Part shown: positions 8,306-16,130 of the stretch, one piece after another
Numbering within the stretch: the stretch's first letter is position 1
How the letters are laid out: each line of letters opens with the position of its first letter
Assembly (NCBI RefSeq): GCF_003946345.1
Contig: NZ_RHNY01000001.1
Location: 124,001 to 188,000 of the forward strand
Length of the DNA: 64,000 nt
Direction: 5' to 3'
Source of the DNA: Levilactobacillus tongjiangensis
GTDB taxonomy: Bacteria > Bacillota > Bacilli > Lactobacillales > Lactobacillaceae
The notes under the pieces: generated by a model
Seen by the model: the letters and a program-made list of their open reading frames with translations, nothing else
What the model was told of the DNA's origin: nothing
Databases searched by the model: none
Position numbers and translations under genes: made by a program

Positions 8306-8953
8306 TTAGCGTACGTGTTCCAAATGGTCCTGCGCATAAATCCCAATGTCGGCGACGTGGACTGTGCCGGCGTGGTGCTTACCGCTGGCGGTCAAGAGGC
8401 CAATCTTGTTGTAGGCCATGGTCGTCGTACTGTCGGCAACTACGGCGACGCCCATGACATCACCAGTGTCGGCGTTGATGCCAGATGGCACATCGATAGC
8501 GACCTTCTTAGCGTCGGCAGCGTTGATGGCGTTGATGGCGTTGGCAAAGTTCCCCGTGACTTCGCGGGACAAGCCAACGCCGAAGATGGCGTCGACAATC
8601 ATGCTGGCGGCCACGATATGATTCAAGTCGTTGGTCACGGGAATGCCGTAGTATTGGGCAATCTTCAATTGTTGATCAGTCTGAGGGGTTGCCTTTTCGA
8701 GGTCCCCCAGAATGTAGAGTTCAACGTCGATTCCCCGAATTTTAAGCAACCGGGCCACGGCAATGCCGTCGCCACCGTTGTTACCGACACCAGCGACCAC
8801 GATGACCTGACTTAGGTCAAAGTCATCGTTCAAAATGTTGTTAAAGGTAGCCAAGGCAGCCCGTTCCATCAGAACTAATGCGGGAATCCCGACCTTATTA
8901 ATCGTATGGGCATCGTAGCGTTGGGCTTCGGCAATGGTAATAGCTTTACTCAT
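8306..8953 (-). CDS. nnrE: NAD(P)H-hydrate epimerase
   Basis: A 215-aa YjeF N-terminal-domain protein that interconverts the R and S forms of hydrated NAD(P)H so that the dehydratase can repair them. Visible motifs are VVAGVGNNGGDG (residues about 53-64, cofactor binding), the DAIFGVGL stretch and the DVPSGINADTG segment that carries the catalytic Asp. In some bacteria it is fused to the dehydratase NnrD; here it stands alone. The start ATG has a GGAGGGATTTTT ribosome site. It lies 31 nt after the MarR gene on the same strand and may be co-transcribed. Confidence 0.9.
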   Translation of the reverse strand: MSKAITIAEAQRYDAHTINKVGIPALVLMERAALATFNNILNDDFDLSQVIVVAGVGNNGGDGIAVARLLKIRGIDVELYILGDLEKATPQTDQQLKIAQYYGIPVTNDLNHIVAASMIVDAIFGVGLSREVTGNFANAINAINAADAKKVAIDVPSGINADTGDVMGVAVVADSTTTMAYNKIGLLTASGKHHAGTVHVADIGIYAQDHLEHVR

Positions 8954-8984
8954 AAAAATCCCTCCTCAGTTAGGGAAAGCGCGG

Positions 8985-9440
8985 CTAATGACTATCCGTT
9001 TGACGGTCAACTTGCAAGACCCGTGAAGAAAGTTGCTGGAGTTGGGTGGTAATTGTCGCGTAGTCAAAATTAGTATCGGTTGGCGTGGCCTGTTGCCACC
9101 AATCATGAAGGACGGCGACGGCCTGTTTAACCAGGTGCTGGCCATCTGCAGTTAACGTTATGCGGCGGTTTCGCCGGTCCGCGGGGTCGGTTTCCTTGCC
9201 TAACAGGGAAAGACCGACCATGTGGTGAACCATCCGGGCCATCAAGCCTTCATCGACTGCCATGGTCCAGGCGGCCTTGCGTTGATTCAGTTGACTGGTC
9301 TCAGAAACCAAAACTAACAGATAAAATTCAGTAATGTTGATAGGCATCTCATCGGCTTCTAGAATCTGGTTCATCGCCCGTTGAAATTGGCGGTGGAGGA
9401 TGGCCAGATTCGTGGTGAAGTCTAGTATTGAGTCTTCCAT
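8985..9440 (-). CDS. MarR family transcriptional regulator
   Basis: A 151-aa winged-helix protein with the MarR layout: N-terminal dimerisation helix, HTH around residues 50-85 (SQLNQRKAAWTMAVDEGLMARMVHHM) and the wing DPADRRNRRITLTADG near 95-112, matching the DxRxxxxxLT consensus. The ligand is unknown. It is upstream of nnrE on the same strand and divergent from the small hypothetical gene at 9577, which is the natural candidate target. Confidence 0.85.
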   Translation of the reverse strand: MEDSILDFTTNLAILHRQFQRAMNQILEADEMPINITEFYLLVLVSETSQLNQRKAAWTMAVDEGLMARMVHHMVGLSLLGKETDPADRRNRRITLTADGQHLVKQAVAVLHDWWQQATPTDTNFDYATITTQLQQLSSRVLQVDRQTDSH

Positions 9441-9576
9441 ACGCCACCTCCTTAGTTTGACTTGATTTGATATAACTTTAGTTTACACCAGATTAGCGGG
9501 AAGGATAATCCTTTGACTCGTATTTGGCAGTTGGCGTGCTAGAATAGGAGTACAACTAATTATGGGAGGCATTGCC

Positions 9577-9903
9577 GTGTTTATTCAAATTCCGACCGAC
9601 ATGGACGAGGTGCAGATGCGCCAGCTACAGCTTAAGCAGCACGGGGAGACGGCGACGGAGGATGAAATTATTCACCAGGCCGTTCTCGATATTTTACAGA
9701 ACTTTTTGGACCAGATAGAAGATGGCCACTACGATACTGCCGCTTGGCAGGGTGAAAATTTGACAGTCACGGATATCAATGGTGACTTGACGGCAACGAT
9801 TAAGCCAATGGCAGCAACGTTTATCGCTGACTTTCGGGATAACGCCGACCAAGTGACGGGACGTTTGGAGCAGGAAGCCATTCAAGCATCCGGTGCCAGA
9901 TGA
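9577..9903 (+). CDS. Small acidic protein, function unknown
   Basis: About 108 aa, acidic, no membrane segment or signal peptide. The ATG at 9562 lies before a perfect GGGAGG site; the GTG at 9577 follows that site by 7 nt, so GTG is the probable start (product VFIQIPTD...). The first half (DEVQMRQLQLKQHGETATEDEII) is helical with a ribbon-helix-helix-like flavour, but I cannot assign it. It is divergent from marR. Confidence 0.6.
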   Translation: MFIQIPTDMDEVQMRQLQLKQHGETATEDEIIHQAVLDILQNFLDQIEDGHYDTAAWQGENLTVTDINGDLTATIKPMAATFIADFRDNADQVTGRLEQEAIQASGAR

Positions 9904-9949
9904 ATTATTTGTTCATCAAACTAATTTTGGGTTAAAATAAAGGTGTTGT

Positions 9950-10021
9950 GCGCCCTTAGTGTAATGGATAGCACATGAGATTTCGGTCCTCATGATCCTA
10001 GTTCGACTCTCGGGGGGCGCA
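9950..10021 (+). tRNA. tRNA-Arg (anticodon UCG), imperfect stems
   Basis: Acceptor stem GCGCCCT (9950-9956) pairs with GGGGCGC (10014-10020), including one G-U. The D-arm is GTGTAATGGATAGCAC. The anticodon loop TTTCGGT at 9981-9987 gives UCG. The anticodon stem TGAGA/CCTCA has an A-C mismatch and the T-stem CCTAG/CTCGG a T-C mismatch. The CCA end is not encoded. The body matches bacterial tRNA-Arg; in the usual CCG version the loop would be TTCCGGT. Confidence 0.75.
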
Positions 10022-10037
10022 ATAAGCAGTAGCGTTT

Positions 10038-10078
10038 AGCTGATGTTCTGGGAATTTTCCTGGACGTCAGCTTTTTTG
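10038..10078 (+). terminator. Rho-independent terminator after tRNA-Arg
   Basis: AGCTGATGTTCTGGGA pairs with TCCTGGACGTCAGCT, with GC-rich stem and six T after it. Confidence 0.85.
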
Positions 10079-10227
10079 TGTTCGCAACCAAGTCCTTCTA
10101 ATAAGTAGATGCAGTCACGTAATCTGAGTCTAGTATACGTGTGGCGTAAGGTAGCTTGCCTATTTAGTAATTTTCAATTGGTTAGTGGCACTTTATGCTT
10201 AATCTAACGCGTTATGGTTGAACGGGT

Positions 10228-10240
10228 TTTCATCATGAAA
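10228..10240. promoter_or_regulatory. Palindrome upstream of MFS gene, possible operator
   Basis: TTTCATCATGAAA is a perfect 6-1-6 palindrome 42 bp before the MFS start codon. TetR or MarR proteins bind such sites, and a TetR gene lies downstream. No second copy was found upstream of the TetR gene, so this is weak. Confidence 0.25.
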
Positions 10241-10282
10241 TGACGCAATCCGGGCAACTGACGGTTAGAATAGGAGCTCGTA

Positions 10283-11647
10283 ATGAAGCAAAGAAACGAA
10301 AAGTTTGGCATAGTTTTGCCAATAATTTTATTAAGCTACGTAATGATTTTGTTGGATAATTCGATTATTTTTACCAGTACCGTAAAAATTGCGACGGACC
10401 TGCATTTGAATGCCCAAACGTTGGCGTGGGTCAGCAGTGCGTACACGTTGACTTTTGGTGGTTTTCAGCTGTTCGGCGGGCGGATCGGTGATGTGTATGG
10501 TCGTAAACGGGTCTTCCTGATTGGCCTCTTGGTATTTTCTTTTGGTTCGTTGATGGTGGGTGTTTCCACCAATGCTGCCATGATTATTTCAATGCGGGCT
10601 CTTCAGGGAATTGGTTCAGCCATCGTAGCACCGACCACTTTGGCTTTGCTATTAGATAATTATCACGGAACGATGCGTTCTCGAGCTATTGCGGCCTATG
10701 GTGCAACCGCTGGTGTTGGCGCTAGTCTAGGTATGGTTCTAGGTGGCGTGATTACGAGTGCCTTTTCGTGGCGATATGGTTTCTTTTTTAACGTTCCAAT
10801 TGGGTTACTGATGTTTGTGATGACGATTTATTTCGTTCATGACCGGGAAAGCCAGAAAGCTACGCGCCTGGATAGCGTTGGCACCCTCTTATCAGTGTTG
10901 GGACTATCCGCCTTGGTCTACAGTATTGATGGCACGACTCACCAGCTGTTGGCCTTGGTCGTTGCAGTGATTGCTTTGGGAATATTTGTTTATGTTGAAC
11001 GAGTGGTTACTAGTCCAATCATGCCGTTACGGCTATTTGCGGATCGACAACGCAATAGTGCCTACATTGCGCGGTTTTTCTTTATCGGTGCAGCCTTTGC
11101 GTACTTTTTCGTTACGACACAAGCTTTGCAAAGGATTTATGGATTTACGCCGTTTTTGACAGGCCAGGCGTTCTTGCCAGTCACCATTCCCCAATTTATC
11201 GCTGCGCTACAGGTCCCCAAGCTGGCCAGTAAGATTGGTAACGCTCGGTTGATTGTGATTGCGGACATACTGGTCGCAATTGGCATTTTACTGACGGCAG
11301 TCCTGGGGATGGACCGTGGTTACTGGGTCGCGGTTGCTGTGCCGATGGTCATCTTTGGGGTTGGTCAGGGGCTGATACTCAGTCCGCTCACGGTAGAGGG
11401 GGTCGCCAATACTGATCCTGAAATTGCTGGCGCGGCCTCCGGAGTGGTGAACACAGTCCATCAATTTGGCCAGTCGGTTGGTATCTCAATCGTTGTTGCC
11501 CTGACCAGTGGGGTTCATAATTTCTCGACGAGTTACCATGATCAGTTATTGATTATTACGTTGATTGCGGGGCTGAGCCTGCTTGCCGCATTGGTCTTGC
11601 AGGGGAGTCATAATCGCCAACTGGTACATGATTTAACTGCGAAATAG
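10283..11647 (+). CDS. MFS multidrug exporter, DHA2-like
   Basis: A 454-aa membrane protein with about 13-14 hydrophobic segments. N-terminal VILLDNSII matches the DHA2 acidic motif, GGRIGDVYGRKRV is MFS motif A in the 2-3 loop, and GATAGVGASLGMVLGG is antiporter motif C in helix 5. This fits proton-coupled drug export. The start ATG follows AGGAGCTCGTA. It is convergent with a TetR gene across a shared terminator. Confidence 0.85.
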   Translation: MKQRNEKFGIVLPIILLSYVMILLDNSIIFTSTVKIATDLHLNAQTLAWVSSAYTLTFGGFQLFGGRIGDVYGRKRVFLIGLLVFSFGSLMVGVSTNAAMIISMRALQGIGSAIVAPTTLALLLDNYHGTMRSRAIAAYGATAGVGASLGMVLGGVITSAFSWRYGFFFNVPIGLLMFVMTIYFVHDRESQKATRLDSVGTLLSVLGLSALVYSIDGTTHQLLALVVAVIALGIFVYVERVVTSPIMPLRLFADRQRNSAYIARFFFIGAAFAYFFVTTQALQRIYGFTPFLTGQAFLPVTIPQFIAALQVPKLASKIGNARLIVIADILVAIGILLTAVLGMDRGYWVAVAVPMVIFGVGQGLILSPLTVEGVANTDPEIAGAASGVVNTVHQFGQSVGISIVVALTSGVHNFSTSYHDQLLIITLIAGLSLLAALVLQGSHNRQLVHDLTAK

Positions 11648-11654
11648 GCAATTA

Positions 11655-11709
11655 AAATAATAGTTCCCCTAAGCCGACAAGACGCCAGCTCAGGGGAACT
11701 ATTATTTTA
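11655..11709. terminator. Bidirectional terminator between MFS and TetR genes
   Basis: AATAATAGTTCCCCT pairs with AGGGGAACTATTATT with A and T runs outside both arms. Confidence 0.85.
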
Positions 11710-11710
11710 G

Positions 11711-12247
11711 TTAAAGGCTTGGCTCAATTAACATCCAAATAGCATTAAACCGTTCTTCATAGTCGGGAGAGTTCCAAGTTTCCTTGAAACTGGGTGCGGT
11801 AAAAACGGCAAAGGCTGACATGATGGCTTCGGCCTTCAAATTATTCTGCGGGTCATAGTCCATAATTGTGTTGATTTTGGCATAGGAATCTTGGAGCATG
11901 TCTCTTAGGACGAGGGGTCGCTCATCAATATATTTGGTGTTTAGAGCGAACATTTTGGCATCAGTATTGGCGATTTGTCTTTTGAGATTTATGAACTGCC
12001 AAAGCCAGTTCTTCAACACAAGTTTAGGGTCGGAATCGGTGGTGAGATCAATTTTTTGAAAAACTTCACTGTTAAACCAATTGATCAGGACGGCCGTCCA
12101 CAGTTCATCTTTATTTTTGAAATGTTTATAGAGCGCGGGGTGGGTAATATTTAGTTTCTGTGCGACCTTGGATAAGGTCACCGTTTCCCCATCTTTTAGT
12201 AGGTCTCCGACTGTTTGAATAATACTGTCGTTGGTTACACGGGACAT
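11711..12247 (-). CDS. TetR/AcrR family regulator
   Basis: A 178-aa protein with an N-terminal TetR HTH (residues 10-50; VTLSKVAQKLNITHPALYKHFKNKDEL read in parts) and a helical ligand domain. It is convergent with the DHA2 exporter and probably represses it, although a convergent layout is less usual than divergent. RBS AAGGTGACC precedes ATG. Confidence 0.85.
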   Translation of the reverse strand: MSRVTNDSIIQTVGDLLKDGETVTLSKVAQKLNITHPALYKHFKNKDELWTAVLINWFNSEVFQKIDLTTDSDPKLVLKNWLWQFINLKRQIANTDAKMFALNTKYIDERPLVLRDMLQDSYAKINTIMDYDPQNNLKAEAIMSAFAVFTAPSFKETWNSPDYEERFNAIWMLIEPSL

Positions 12248-12376
12248 AGGGTCACCTTCTTAATCTTTTTTCTAATTCTACCACAGTTAGCCTGCTAAGT
12301 TACTTTATTTAAATTTTGTAACTTCAGAGCCGACTTAAGCCAAGCAGTAGGTGTCAAAATGTTGACGGCCTTTTCG

Positions 12377-12423
12377 CACACGAACAGGGTTTGAGACTTT
12401 TGTCCCAAACCCTGTGTTCGTGC
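12377..12423 (-). terminator. Long hairpin after the diguanylate cyclase gene
   Basis: CACGAACAGGGTTTGAGAC pairs with GTCCCAAACCCTGTGTTCGTG around a TTTT loop. There is no clear T tract on either strand, so it may be a 3' processing or attenuation structure rather than a classic terminator. Confidence 0.5.
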
Positions 12424-12432
12424 TTATCTAAT

Positions 12433-13611
12433 TTATAATTGCCGAGTCTGACCTTCAACCGTCATGCGGTTCCGGCCACTCTGCTTGGATAGATAAAGGT
12501 AGTGGTCGACGCGTTTAAACCAACTGTCAAAATTTATATCGGTTGGTTGTAAGGCTGAAATACCAATGGAGACCGTCACCGTAAGTTTCTGGTTGTCTAG
12601 GTGGACGGGGTGCTGTTTTAAGGTTTCTCGGATGGCCGTGACGGCAATTTGCGCGTCGGCCGGCGAGGTGTCTTCAAAGATGATGACAAATTCTTCGCCA
12701 CCATAGCGAAATAGTTCGCCGTGGGGTGTTTGGCGCACCAACTCCTGGTTGAAGTGCTGGGCCACGTGTTTAAGGACGGCGTCCCCCGCTAAGTGGCCGT
12801 ATTCATCGTTGAAATATTTAAAGTGATCGATATCAAACATCGCCATGGTAATGGGCTTAGTGGGGTGGCGACGGTAAACGCCAAAGACCCCTACCGTTGT
12901 GGTATCAAAGTTGGCCCGGTTACGAACACCAGTCAATTCATCGTAATTAGCGGCCTGACTCAAGCGGGCAAAATGATTAATGACTTGATTGATGCGCGTC
13001 ACGAAGAATCGAATGATCCACATATACAGGATGAAGATGACCAGCACGTTGACCATGTAGAACGGATGATAGGGCCGTACCGACCAGATGATCAAGCACC
13101 AGGTTAGTCCGTATAATAATTGTAGAAGCAAAAAGTGCCATTCCGAGTCTAAAGCTAGTGTTTGATGGCGGCTGATATAAATAATGACGCCAAACAAAAT
13201 CACCGTCATCGTGGCAAATAGCCACCATCTTTGTGGACTAGCACCTAAACGCAGGGAGGCACCGTAGAAAACCAGTGGCATTGCCAGGTTGACTACGGTT
13301 ACGGCGACGGTCTGCATGGCGTATAGGCTAAATAGCAGGACCATTAACTGGGCAATGGCGTACCCCCAGCTTAGAACGCTCCCACCGTTTAGGACGAGGA
13401 AGGTTTGTCTTAAGACCACGACCCCACCGACGACCACACCGGCTTCAAGTAAATCGACGATGATGGTGTAGGGCCGGGAAAGTCTAATGGTACGTTGTGC
13501 CAAAATGTAGGTCATAATCATCATGAGTGTGATGAGGCCGACGGTAATTAAGGCCATAATTACTGATTTAATGTTAAAAATATCCTGGAAAAAGTTCTCA
13601 AGTAGGTCCAT
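12433..13611 (-). CDS. Membrane-bound diguanylate cyclase (GGDEF domain)
   Basis: A 392-aa protein. Six or more hydrophobic segments fill the first about 205 residues, followed by a GGDEF domain with YDELTGVRNRANFD, FDIDHFKYFNDEYGHLAGD and the intact active-site loop RYGGEEF. It should make c-di-GMP from two GTP at the inner membrane. The RxxD inhibitory site expected just upstream of GGEEF is absent. A TTG four codons upstream is possible; ATG at 13611 follows GGGTG. No EAL or HD-GYP gene lies in the window. Confidence 0.85.
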   Translation of the reverse strand: MDLLENFFQDIFNIKSVIMALITVGLITLMMIMTYILAQRTIRLSRPYTIIVDLLEAGVVVGGVVVLRQTFLVLNGGSVLSWGYAIAQLMVLLFSLYAMQTVAVTVVNLAMPLVFYGASLRLGASPQRWWLFATMTVILFGVIIYISRHQTLALDSEWHFLLLQLLYGLTWCLIIWSVRPYHPFYMVNVLVIFILYMWIIRFFVTRINQVINHFARLSQAANYDELTGVRNRANFDTTTVGVFGVYRRHPTKPITMAMFDIDHFKYFNDEYGHLAGDAVLKHVAQHFNQELVRQTPHGELFRYGGEEFVIIFEDTSPADAQIAVTAIRETLKQHPVHLDNQKLTVTVSIGISALQPTDINFDSWFKRVDHYLYLSKQSGRNRMTVEGQTRQL

Positions 13612-13819
13612 AGAATCACCCAATCATTGTGATGTTCTAGTTTCCTTTTAAGCATACCATAAATGGGGATAACGGTTTCGCTGATTAACAAATAAATTGT
13701 TAAAATGATGGCGATTTGGGCTATCTTGATTTTCGGGTTTATGGTGAATGCCGGAAACCAGGGCTCTTCGTGGGTAGTAGTGTTCCGCAAGAAATGCTAG
13801 CTAGATGTTGCTAACTGCG

Positions 13820-14218
13820 CTAGGACTCTTCACGATTTGATAGGGGTGTGGTGGAAATACCGTATTGCGCTTCCAAGGTCTTGCCCCAATCAAAGAGCTC
13901 GCTCATGGTAAGGACTAGGCTTTTACCTGAATCGGTGAGGGGATAGGTCACGGCGGGCGGCACGGTCTCATAGCTGTGGCGTCGGACTAAGCCGTCGCGC
14001 TCTAACTCACGGAGACTCTTAGTCAGCATGGTGTTGGTGATGTTGCCAACGGTCCGTTTGAGCTGATTGTAGTGTTGGCCGTCTTCCAGCATCAGGTGCC
14101 AGAGGATGGGAATCTGCCACTTCGACCCGATGATTTTTAAAGTGTACAGAATCGGGTATTGCGGTGGCATATTTTGTTTGAAGTAAGCAATTTTTTGGTC
14201 AAAAGTGGTTGGATCCAT
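13820..14218 (-). CDS. HxlR family winged-helix regulator
   Basis: A 132-aa protein of HxlR type: YTLKIIGSKWQIPILWHLM near residue 27, then FNQL-like YNQLKRTV, NITNTMLTKSLRELERDGLV and the wing VRRHSYETVPPAVTYPLT. Such regulators often respond to redox or electrophile stress, but no conserved sensing Cys is visible here. RBS GGAGGTGCC precedes ATG. No target gene is evident next to it. Confidence 0.85.
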   Translation of the reverse strand: MDPTTFDQKIAYFKQNMPPQYPILYTLKIIGSKWQIPILWHLMLEDGQHYNQLKRTVGNITNTMLTKSLRELERDGLVRRHSYETVPPAVTYPLTDSGKSLVLTMSELFDWGKTLEAQYGISTTPLSNREES

Positions 14219-14335
14219 AGTGGCACCTCCAGAGATGTTGGAAAGAGAGGTAGGCGTACATGATTATAAGTTGCCACTACAGTCCATCGGTTGGATGGCG
14301 TGCAGTCAAGTCAGTGAGATAAAACGGCTAAGTGA

Positions 14336-14373
14336 CAAAATGGACCGCCGACTTTTTTAGAAACGGCGATCCG
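14336..14373 (-). terminator. Terminator of the GH20 gene
   Basis: Minus strand GGATCGCCG pairs with CGGCGGTCC and is followed by ATTTTGT just after the GH20 stop codon. Confidence 0.6.
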
Positions 14374-14379
14374 TTTAAC

Positions 14380-15465
14380 TTACTTCGGAATCTTAATGCG
14401 GTGGATAAATTTCACGATAGCTTTGGTGGAAATGTGGGAGGAGTTATGACCCCACAGACTGACTAGCGTTCCTCTGGTTTTAACCTTTGGTTGCATGATC
14501 CGGTGGCTGTTTTTATTCTTAGAGGTAATTTCGTTAAACATTGTGGGTTTGTAATGGTTACGCAGGTAATTGATAAAGTAATTATCGTTGGTTTTATTGC
14601 CAATATGCTTTAGTTGATAGTAAGTGGCGTAGCTGTTGGCGTTAACGACGCGGCGCTTGGCGTTCACCAGGTTCTTCACGGAAACTCGGTGTGTTCGCCG
14701 ATTGGTTAGCGTCTTCTTGTCGGAACGGTTACCTGCCTGGGACCAGTAGTTGATGACGATGTTTTTATCTATCCGAGGAAGCTCACTCTTCAAAATTGAG
14801 TCGTTCCAAATGGTCGTGGTGAAGCCCCGCTTGTTCTGGAAACGATTGAGTTGGTTGATGAAGGTGGTCAGCGATTTGTATGCCTCAGGGTTCCCTGGCA
14901 CTTCGTCGGCCCCGATGATAAAGTCCCGCGAGGATTGCTTCTTGAAAATAGTATCGAGCTCACCGTAGATCTTTTGGACGACGGTGATGGATTGCTTCTT
15001 GGTGTAGTCCAAGGTATGGCTATCCATTTTGACCTGTTTATAGGTCTTGGGCCGTTTCTTCTTGAGCTGATGGAGGATGGCCCCGGTATGTGAAGGGGCA
15101 TCAACGTCTGGGACAAGCTGGATGTGTTTCTTCTTGGCAAAGGTGACCAAGCGTTTTAATGCGGCCTTGGAAAGGACCTTCTTACCGGCCTTATTACCGA
15201 GATAGGTGGACTGGAAGCTCAAGTGTTCGTTATCACTGAGGTGCAGGACCACGTAGTTTAATTTTTGATCACGAGCCGCTTGGATGACTGATTTAACAGA
15301 TTTTTCGGTTAGAGGGTGCCGACCGAGGTCAATCAAGATTCCCTGACGGTTAGGCAACTTGGAAGCCTTGACGGCGGCGTGAGTAGTGGTCGGTGCCCGC
15401 CAGAATAGGAAAATACTGAACAGCAATAGTAATGTGGTAAGAAATTTTTTGTGCCGATTAAACAT
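14380..15465 (-). CDS. Secreted family 20 glycosyl hydrolase-like protein
   Basis: A 361-aa protein with an N-terminal signal/anchor (MFNRHKKF, then a hydrophobic run to about residue 30). The rest fits the GH20 beta-N-acetylhexosaminidase barrel: VLHLSDNEHLSF near 75, PDVDAPSHTG near 120 and the catalytic Asp-Glu pair in IIGADEVPG near 190. It likely acts on N-acetylglucosamine-containing glycans outside the cell. The C-terminus lacks a sortase motif. RBS GGAGGTGCACC precedes ATG. Confidence 0.8.
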   Translation of the reverse strand: MFNRHKKFLTTLLLLFSIFLFWRAPTTTHAAVKASKLPNRQGILIDLGRHPLTEKSVKSVIQAARDQKLNYVVLHLSDNEHLSFQSTYLGNKAGKKVLSKAALKRLVTFAKKKHIQLVPDVDAPSHTGAILHQLKKKRPKTYKQVKMDSHTLDYTKKQSITVVQKIYGELDTIFKKQSSRDFIIGADEVPGNPEAYKSLTTFINQLNRFQNKRGFTTTIWNDSILKSELPRIDKNIVINYWSQAGNRSDKKTLTNRRTHRVSVKNLVNAKRRVVNANSYATYYQLKHIGNKTNDNYFINYLRNHYKPTMFNEITSKNKNSHRIMQPKVKTRGTLVSLWGHNSSHISTKAIVKFIHRIKIPK

Positions 15466-15798
15466 GGTGCACCTCCTTAGTTTAGTGTGTGTTTAATGGT
15501 ATTTTCTAGCATACCCCGCGGTATCTTATTGGGTCAATGAAAGGGGCTTGGTTAGGGCGGATTTTATAAGAGGTTGTCATAAATAGTGACCTGAAGGTTA
15601 TTCGTCGTGGAGTTAATCATCCTTAGTTGTGATTTCAATTTGATTGTGTTCATTACGAGAAAGCAGTGCCACATAGGTATGTTTAAAAGTAGACCTCCAA
15701 AGGATGTTGTTAGAGATTTTCTAAATGAAATAGGCAACCGTGGAGATCTTGCAAATGGTATAATTTACGGTAATATAGAGCAATTCAGGAGGGGTAGC
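15466..15798 (+). promoter_or_regulatory. Intergenic region with promoter for the MazG-like gene
   Basis: An extended -10 (TGGTATAAT near 15753-15761) lies about 40 bp before the MazG-like start codon, followed by a strong AGGAGGGG site. An open frame extends upstream through this region, but the promoter and ribosome site inside it argue that it is not translated. Nothing else was recognised. Confidence 0.5.
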
Positions 15799-16119
15799 AT
15801 GGCTGATTTAGACTATTCACAGGTGATGCAAGAGTTACGAGATTTTCGGGATCAGCGGGGCTGGCAAAAATACCATACGTTACCGGCGCTAGCTCGGGCG
15901 TTATCCGTTGAGGTTGCCGAGGTTAACGAGATTTTTTTGTGGCATGACCAGCAAACTACCATTTCCGACCAGCAAACCGCTGATTTGAAGTTAGAAATGG
16001 CAGATGCCTTAACTTACTTGTACTACATGTGCGATCAGTTGGGGGTTACTCCCAACGAGTTGGTGCAACAGAAACACGAAATTAACTTGGGCCGCCATTG
16101 GCGGTTTGACAAGAACTAG
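15799..16119 (+). CDS. MazG-like nucleotide pyrophosphohydrolase
   Basis: A 106-aa all-alpha NTP pyrophosphatase. The metal-binding signature is visible as EVAEVNE near residues 38-44 and LEMADALTYLYYMCD near 69-83, giving the ExxE...ExxD pattern of MazG/RS21-C6 proteins. It should hydrolyse a (d)NTP, possibly non-canonical, to the monophosphate. The start at 15799 has AGGAGGGG 5 nt upstream. The next gene begins 11 nt after the stop, so the two are almost certainly one transcript. Confidence 0.8.
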   Translation: MADLDYSQVMQELRDFRDQRGWQKYHTLPALARALSVEVAEVNEIFLWHDQQTTISDQQTADLKLEMADALTYLYYMCDQLGVTPNELVQQKHEINLGRHWRFDKN

Positions 16120-16130
16120 GGGGAATTGGG

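Noticed and set aside
13560-13790. 76-codon minus-strand ORF with a hydrophobic segment
   Set aside because: It overlaps the start of the diguanylate cyclase and lacks a ribosome-binding site; treated as chance.
15607-15798. N-terminal extension of the MazG-like frame
   Set aside because: It contains a promoter and precedes a strong ribosome site at 15799, so it is upstream of translation.
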